A DNA stretch of 64,000 nt from Patiria pectinifera (Eukaryota > Echinodermata > Asteroidea > Valvatida > Asterinidae): NCBI GenBank assembly GCA_029964075.1, contig CM057138.1:10782932-10846931 (forward strand). Direction: 5' to 3'. The translations under genes and the position numbers were made by a program. The first letter of the stretch is position 1. Each line of letters opens with the position of its first letter. Positions 58,437 through 64,000 of the stretch are shown in pieces. The notes beneath the pieces were generated by a model. The model did not search any database and was not told the origin of the DNA. It saw only the letters and a program-made list of their open reading frames with translations.

Positions 58437-58935
58437 AGAGGTGCAGTAATGTAATCAAGTCCATCAAAACTCCTCACACAAGTCTTCATATGCTTCCATC
58501 ACAAGCCCAAAAGTCTAAAGTCAAGTCACAAGCTACTCAGATGAACTGTAACAAAACATTCCTTTGTAATAATAAATGCGCTTATATAGCGCTTTCCATC
58601 GTATCAACAATCTCAAAGCGCTTTACAATTATCACCCCGTTCATCAAGCCATGGGACCACGCGGCAGCCGATATCAGCGCTCAATCGGTCCTCGACCCTC
58701 ACAGATACCCATTTATACTACTAGGTGGAGAGAGGGAATTGTAGTTAAGTGTCTTGCCCAAGGGCACAAACACCACGTTCCTGGCAGGGCTTGAACCCAC
58801 GCACCTTCGTACACGAGTCAAACACCATAACCACTGGTCCATGGCATTGTTAGTGTTTGTCTCCTGTTACTTGTGACTGGACTTGTGATAGGACTTGTGA
58901 TCTACTCCAAGTTGGCCAGACTTGTGACCGACTTG
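58437..58935. mobile_element. Possible CACAAGTC word-array element split by a SINE
   Basis: CAAGTCCATCA, CACAAGTC and CAAGTCACAAG words at 58455-58535 face GACTTGTGAT words at 58865-58930. SINE family 4 sits between them. The same words occur at 450-500, 4740-4770, 25900-25960 and 57241-57310. Outer borders are uncertain. Confidence 0.5.
58572..58845 (-). mobile_element. SINE family 4, best copy
   Basis: Plus-strand reading starts 'gcgcttatatagcgctttcc' and ends in a minus-strand tRNA-like head (B box 'gggttcaagccctg', A-box region 'ccagtggttatggtg'). It sits between two CACAAGTC word clusters. Confidence 0.83.
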
Positions 58936-59309
58936 AAATGAATTCAACAACAACTCTACAGGGCTGGAGATGAGGGGCAGGCATTCAACATCTGTCTCAG
59001 TTTAATATTAATGTACTTGGTCACAAAGCCTGATTGTGGTGGGGGGGGGGGGATTATGTAAACTTTAACTGAGAAATTCATTCATGTACACGTAGTACAT
59101 GTAGTATTCAAGATTCTGCAACTGTAGTTGATAATATAATAATACTGGAGTCTTACATAGCGCACGTATCTACCGGTACCAACAATGAGGTACTCAAGGC
59201 ACTAATGTGAACTTATTTTAAAGACAGGTAAATGAAGTATTTGAGATACGAGACCCATTTTATGAAGCACCTTTATAAGGGTTTACAAGGTGCTGTGGCG
59301 CATTAAGCA

Positions 59310-59430
59310 GCCACTGCCAGAAACACCAGGGCAAACCCCTTCTCTTGATAAGTGTTACTGGGTTCTTTTACATGCATTACACAACGCACAGGACCTACGG
59401 TTTTCCATCCCATCCAAAGGACGAAGCAAT
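59310..59430 (-). mobile_element. SINE family 1, internal fragment
   Basis: The reverse complement matches the central body of the 2760-3098 SINE, including the 'gaaggacgaagcaat'-type and 'cacaggacctacg' segments. Both ends are missing. Confidence 0.72.
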
Positions 59431-59527
59431 ATTTTCCATCCATTAGACCAGGAAGGCAGAGGGGCCGGGGAGGGGCATGTAATTTCTTTACATTGTTTCT
59501 TCCCACTCCTAAAAACTGCACATTTCT

Positions 59528-59600
59528 TCACTATCCTCTCTGTAGGTTTCTATAGGCTTCTGGGCAACACTGTGCCTGAGTACCGTACTTTTTGAGTAAC
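59528..59600 (+). mobile_element. SINE family 2, 3' fragment
   Basis: 'tctctgtaggtttctatagg' and 'gcttctgggcaacactgtgc' match the 3' portion of 29855-30125. Confidence 0.5.
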
Positions 59601-61084
59601 CAAAAGTTTCACTATTATTACAAAGAAGAATCACAGGCCCTCACAAGGCCCATCCAAAAATATTCACAGTCAAACAAATGTAAAACACCATCGGGAAAAC
59701 CCTGCACAGCAACATCAAAACAAACCTTTCCTCTCTGGCTTGCATGAACTTGAAGCAGACCAGACCCCCCAACAAAAGCAACCCGCCCCAGGGTAGGGAT
59801 CGGGCGTAACCACATCTCTCTACAAGACAGACACCTGCTGTATTAGCCAGGGAAAGTCATATAGCGCCCCGGGGACAGGTGACCCTAAATTAATTGTCTC
59901 TTCCTGATTCCACCACAGAGCCATTTCCTTGTGATTTCCACCTTGGTTCTCTCAGGTGTATTAAGAAACCCAACAATATTAATGCCTGCACAGTGTGTGT
60001 AACAGAACTGATCTGGCGCTCACTTGTATATCTGTAAGCAGACAAATATTGCTGAGCAAATTTTTCCAAGCAGAAATAAGCTTAGAGCCAGAAAATAGTC
60101 CCAACCAGTCTACAATGTACATGTATAATGGGCTTTTAAGAGCTCAGTGAATAAACCTGAAAATGTACTTTCCAAAATACATCCATCATCTAGTACATGT
60201 AGGTAGGCTTGCAACTTTTCCTTGGATCCACTGATTTCCTTGTTTTTACGTGTACCATCTTATGAATGTCAAGTTACAAAATGGATATAAAATGTACAAA
60301 GTCTTGTATGGTTTGGAATTTCCTCTTTTTTCTCTAAATTCCCAGTTGCATGCCTGAGCAGGGCCTAATGGTCAAGGAGACTAGACTAGGAATTTTGGAT
60401 TGTTTCTCTGAATAATTAATTAGATATCATGGTTAATTGGCTGTGTCACGGACATTACACTTCCATTCACAACGCTAGAATTGCCCATATGAATAATTCA
60501 TGGCATTTTGCCTGGTAACATTCGCTGCTCTGGAAACTTTTGTGTCAGCAGCATGAAATTTGCCTTGGTCAGTTAGACAGTGCACCAAATTTGGGCCATT
60601 GCAATAGACATCACGCATTAAGGCGGAGTTACGTGTAGAGGGCAAGGGTTTTGTATTGCGTGGATAGGCATGACTACATGTAAATAGTAAACCATTTGTG
60701 CATTCATTGTTACTACATGTAGATTAAAATAACAAAGAACGGCCTCTGATGAGACAGCCAAGTGCATGAAGTCTATCAGTAGAACAAGGCAATGCCTGCC
60801 CAGGTGTGGGTATTCAGCAATGCGTAAACCTCATCTACCGGTAATGCTCACTGTACATTCATCATGGGACACAGCAGATACACTGGAACAATTGTGAAAA
60901 CCTTTGCTCAAAATAACCACAATAGTTGCACGAAATTGAGGTGCCTTTATAAAATGGCATGTGGTCACTACCTGTGCTGAGTGTGGTTGTCATAGTAAAA
61001 TGGTTGTCAAAATAATGGTTGTCATAATCGTGCTGACCTAGCTCTGGGTGTTGGCTCTGGGTTTTTCTCACAGTTTTTGCCATC
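59601..61084. other. No gene recognised
   Basis: Ordinary sequence with one TACCGGTA at 60836-60843. Confidence 0.4.
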
Positions 61085-61437
61085 CATCACATCTTTTTCC
61101 CACAACGGTGTGGGCTTGAGCTGCTTATGTTGGTTGGTTGGTGGGTTGGTTGGTTGGTGGACACTTTACTCAGCCATATATTGTATTCATACAACTCAAG
61201 TATTTAACAAATTTGCAAGTATTACAGCTTTCTGTTCAAAGACCGGTTTTGCAAACACTGTTGCGCATGCGTCTAATTTGCATACTTTTTGCAGATTAGA
61301 TCACGCCCCATACCTTTTCATTTTCTGTACTCTCGAGGTACCGTTACGGCCCGGGTGCACGGACGGTGCTGTATAGCCGTCTTCACACGTTACCTGGCCT
61401 CGCTGCTACCCAGCCACTGTGGGTTGTACCACTAATT
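61085..61437. repeat. Dispersed repeat C, copy 2 (inverted)
   Basis: Reverse-complement partner of 11165-11510. Its GGTT microsatellite is at 61129-61160. It continues on the right into another repeat shared with 18067-18120. Confidence 0.78.
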
Positions 61438-61485
61438 TGAAGGCTTGCTACTGCGCGTGGCAGTATACTATCTTTGCCTACTACA

Positions 61486-61550
61486 ATGGTGACGCTGACT
61501 TTCCAGTACCCAGATGTAGGCCGGGTCACGTGAGTCAGTTAGAGAACCTG
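61486..61550. repeat. Dispersed repeat D, copy 2 (inverted)
   Basis: Reverse-complement match of 18067-18120, with a small gap near the 'cacgtgagtcag' part. Its adjacency to repeat C suggests both belong to one longer unit. Confidence 0.75.
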
Positions 61551-63307
61551 TATTACTAGAGAAACTTTGTTAGTAGAATGTACATTAGTCTAAAAATGCC
61601 AAACTCTGTTATACTGACAAGCATGTAAGACTGGCAAATTTGTTAAATACTTGAGTTGTAATAATAATAACAACACTTTATATATAGTGCCAAAGTCCGT
61701 CTAAGAGAAGCTCCTCAAGGCACTTCACAAAGATACGCTAGTAGAATGTACATTAGTCTACAAATGCTAAACTCCATCTAAAAAATCACAAAAATACAGT
61801 CATGTCATGTCACTGGCAAGCATGGCAAGTCACAAAACTTCAAAAACATATAACAGGCTCTGGTCCAAGCCTCATTAACCTCAGCCATATTCAGACATAT
61901 CCTGAGGCGCTGCCTCCCTAATGTCAGAATTTAAACAGGATAGGGATTTGCAGCTGGTTTATAAAAAGGAAGACACCTGATACAGTGGATGGTGATCATG
62001 TGTCATGTTTAAAGAGCTTGTGGATGTGTGATGCATGTTGCCTTGTGTGGGGACTGATGATTCAACTTGGACATATTCTGTGTTCCCGGTGGATCTATCT
62101 ATAAACGGGATATTGATGGACTGTTTTTGAACAACTTTCCTGATAATTAAAGGGGTTCCACAGTGGTATAACTAGGGGGAAGGGGGGGATTAAGCGGGGA
62201 GAGGGGTATTGGGTGGGAGGGGGGAGAGAAATGAGGGATTGGGCGTGGGGGAAGGATTGGGCAGGGTGGGGGAAGGATGGGGCACCCCTACTTTAGGCAT
62301 GCATGCTCCTCAAGCTTTTTACTGTTAAACAAATTGAGTGCCCCCTCCATCTAAACGCCCCCCCCCCCTCCTTCCCGCTGGAAGAGGCCCCCGTTCGCCA
62401 CTTGTATCCTAGGAAGACAAACGGTACATGGATTCCCAGCACAAGTACCCTTTCCACAGTCAACATCTTTGCAGTCATTGGCCCCAGTTCTACCATGTGA
62501 AAAAAATGAACACAAGTGATGTCAAGGCAAGTTCACATGTACTTCGCACCTTAAATTTGAACACATTTCAACTACGGCATTTTTGTTGCAACTTTCCCTG
62601 GATGTCAGATTGAAGCAAGTTCGAATGAGGACCATTAGTCAATTTGCGGTTGATGTGTGGTGCAACTTGCACCTGCACTGTAATAGCATCGTGCGAACGC
62701 CTCTCGTCAAACGATGGCGAAGACTTCATCGCAAAACGTCTTGGTCCTTGCTCCCTGCTGTGCATTATGATACACACTCGGCTATTACACCAGGCACTGA
62801 GACCAATCTTAGTAGATGACTAAACTGCTCCAATTTTAGTTGACTACCATTGGTTTGAGCAAAGAGAGCTGCACTATATGGTTAATCGTAGATCCTGCTT
62901 GAAGGTCGGCTTCACCAGGGCCAGGGTCTATATAGACTAGCTTGAAGTTGCCTTTGGCTTTGAATTTCGGTGAAATATGAAACAGACACAAGGTTGTTCT
63001 GAAGTCGGCAGATTGGAGAAGTTACCCAATTCCTTCCAAAATCAAAAGGAAGTTTTGGAAAATTGAGCAGTATTAAGAGAAGTAGATGGAGCCCAGTCAC
63101 TATGACTGTGAATGGTGTTTGATGCCCCTAAACATTAAAGTACAAAGAAAGTGCATTCAATTCCTGTGCAATACAGGATTTGGTTGTTGTAGGAAAGTTC
63201 CTTGCAAAAAAGAGTGCCAAGAGAGATACCTGTACATCCAGGGTAAATACAACGTAGGAAGGAACTTGAATTAATAAAAAAAATTGTCTAAAATCTATTT
63301 TCTGCAG
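61551..63307. other. Presumed upstream intron or flank of the secreted-protein exon
   Basis: A SINE-4-like fragment ('acaacactttatatatagtg') lies near 61668-61735. A G/A-rich block occupies 62163-62284. The missing first coding exon may lie here but could not be identified. Confidence 0.4.
62163..62284. repeat. G/A-rich block with degenerate GGGGGAAGGATTGGG units
   Basis: Purine-rich on the plus strand, with several G runs of 4-7 that could form G-quadruplexes. Confidence 0.75.
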
Positions 63308-63563
63308 GAAAAGCAAGTCTTGCTAGTTCTGGTAGCTGCTCTGCTCTGCACAGTCCTGGTCACGGCCAAGCCATCAGGCAAGCGACGGGTCCAGGAACTG
63401 GAAAACGAGGTTGGCGGCAGTACCAGCGGCCTGGTGTACGAGCTGATGGACAAGATGCAGAGACTCACCGACGAAGTTGACGAACTGAAACGACGCCAAA
63501 ACGAACTGCTGAAAAGAGAGTATGGGCCGGCGGAGATACTGGACAAGCCCATTACAAAAATTG
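63308..63563 (+). CDS. Internal coding exon of a secreted protein (partial gene)
   Basis: This is a 256-bp exon with a consensus acceptor (pyrimidine-rich tract then CAG at 63305-63307) and a consensus donor (GGTAAGA, cut after 63563). It enters in phase 0 and leaves after the first base of a codon. The 85 codons begin with a Lys/Gln-led hydrophobic stretch, residues 3-20, rich in Val, Leu and Ala and ending in Thr-Ala. That is a good signal-peptide core with a plausible signal peptidase site. KRR (25-27) follows, then a heptad-like amphipathic stretch (about 42-70, Leu/Met/Val at a/d spacing) that suggests a short coiled coil with KRR (61-63) and KR (69-70). The tail is Tyr-Gly-Pro-Ala-Glu and onward. 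An in-frame stop at 63275 and no ATG before the exon mean the start codon lies in an upstream exon I could not place. The next exon is beyond the window or unrecognised. It could be a peptide-hormone precursor cut at the dibasic sites, or the oligomerising N-terminus of a secreted lectin or matrix protein. I do not recognise the family. Confidence 0.72.
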
Positions 63564-63861
63564 GTAAGACGAATTTAAAAAACGTTTCTGAAGCACGGTG
63601 CCAACAGGCTTTAGCTACCAGTTTGGCCTGGCTTGCTTTGTACAATTAAGCATCAACATGAAATTTGTGCTGATGTCTAGGCGGAGTAGGGACCATGGAA
63701 CACTGGCGCCTAGGGCCTAGGGAACACTTAAAAAGGCCTTGTGTATGTGTGTACTTTCCTGGCTCAGTATCCTGAGTAGTCCAAACTGTATCAACTACAC
63801 TTCCTGAGGTTCAAAACTACCCCGGACCATATGAGGCCCAAGTCAAGCTTACTATTCAATA
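63564..63861. other. Presumed intron after the secreted-protein exon
   Basis: Begins with donor GTAAGA. No second exon seen before the SINE at 63862. Confidence 0.5.
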
Positions 63862-64000
63862 TCGGGTTTTGACTTACACTGACACAAGAATTATATAAAC
63901 ACTGTATACTCAGTGTTGTTTGAGGGCTTGCTCAAAAGAAAAAGAAAATCACAACTTTTTTGGCTGCGTGGGAGTCAACCTCCTCCTGCTTAATAATTAT
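63862..64000. mobile_element. SINE family 3, copy cut by the window end
   Basis: 'aacactgtatactcagtgtt' and 'cctcctgctt' match the 13515 copy in the same orientation. It lies inside the presumed intron after the 63308-63563 exon. Confidence 0.6.

Overview
This window looks like ordinary nuclear DNA of an intron-rich animal. ORFs are short everywhere, with no bacterial-style gene packing, operons or Shine-Dalgarno context. Two segments have the form of internal coding exons with AG/GT borders. tRNA-headed SINEs and non-autonomous DNA transposons are dense. My best guess for the organism is a marine invertebrate deuterostome, possibly an echinoderm. That rests on general look (recurrent ACATGTAC and TACCGGTA words, many SINEs of the 'agcgctttccatcgt' kind) and on one exon that resembles a CatSper-type ectodomain. 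It is inference, not proof.

Coding content is sparse. At 63308-63563 (+) there is a well-formed exon encoding a cleavable signal sequence, dibasic sites and a short coiled coil, so a secreted protein or precursor begins near the right edge. At 8274-8421 (-) there is a 148-bp exon with an Asp-box (BNR) motif, perhaps part of a CatSper accessory subunit. At 13860-14117 (+) there may be a 3'-terminal exon, and a weaker candidate lies at 10063-10282 (+). No complete gene, rRNA, functional tRNA or CRISPR was found. No intact transposase or reverse transcriptase was recognised.

The rest is a mosaic of repeats. There are at least four SINE families (2760-3098, 4420-4591 and 59310-59430; 29855-30125, 55688-55935, 57420-57618 and 59528-59600; 13105-13815, 19139-19330 and 63862-64000; 34360-34895, 58572-58845 and 44360-44405). 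There are many MITE-like elements with terminal inverted repeats (TIRs), several with clear target-site duplications (TSDs): 8 bp at 41720-42399 and 34385-34647, 9 bp at 45044-45494, TTAA at 22193-22733, TA at 6937-7223. Nested insertions, foldback elements, a perfect 23-bp hairpin and local tandem duplications are also present.

The most striking pattern is that about ten of these elements share one design. Each has TIRs and, just inside them, arrays of one short 8-16 bp 'word' repeated in both orientations, and each element uses a different word (for example TATAAGCCGC, CGACGTGT, GCGTATG, TGTTCCGACA, GTCGGACTTATGAGG). Two of them (19400-20076 and 27862-28553) share the outer TIR core but have different words. 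The palindrome TACCGGTA occurs 18 times in 64 kb, where under one would be expected from base composition.
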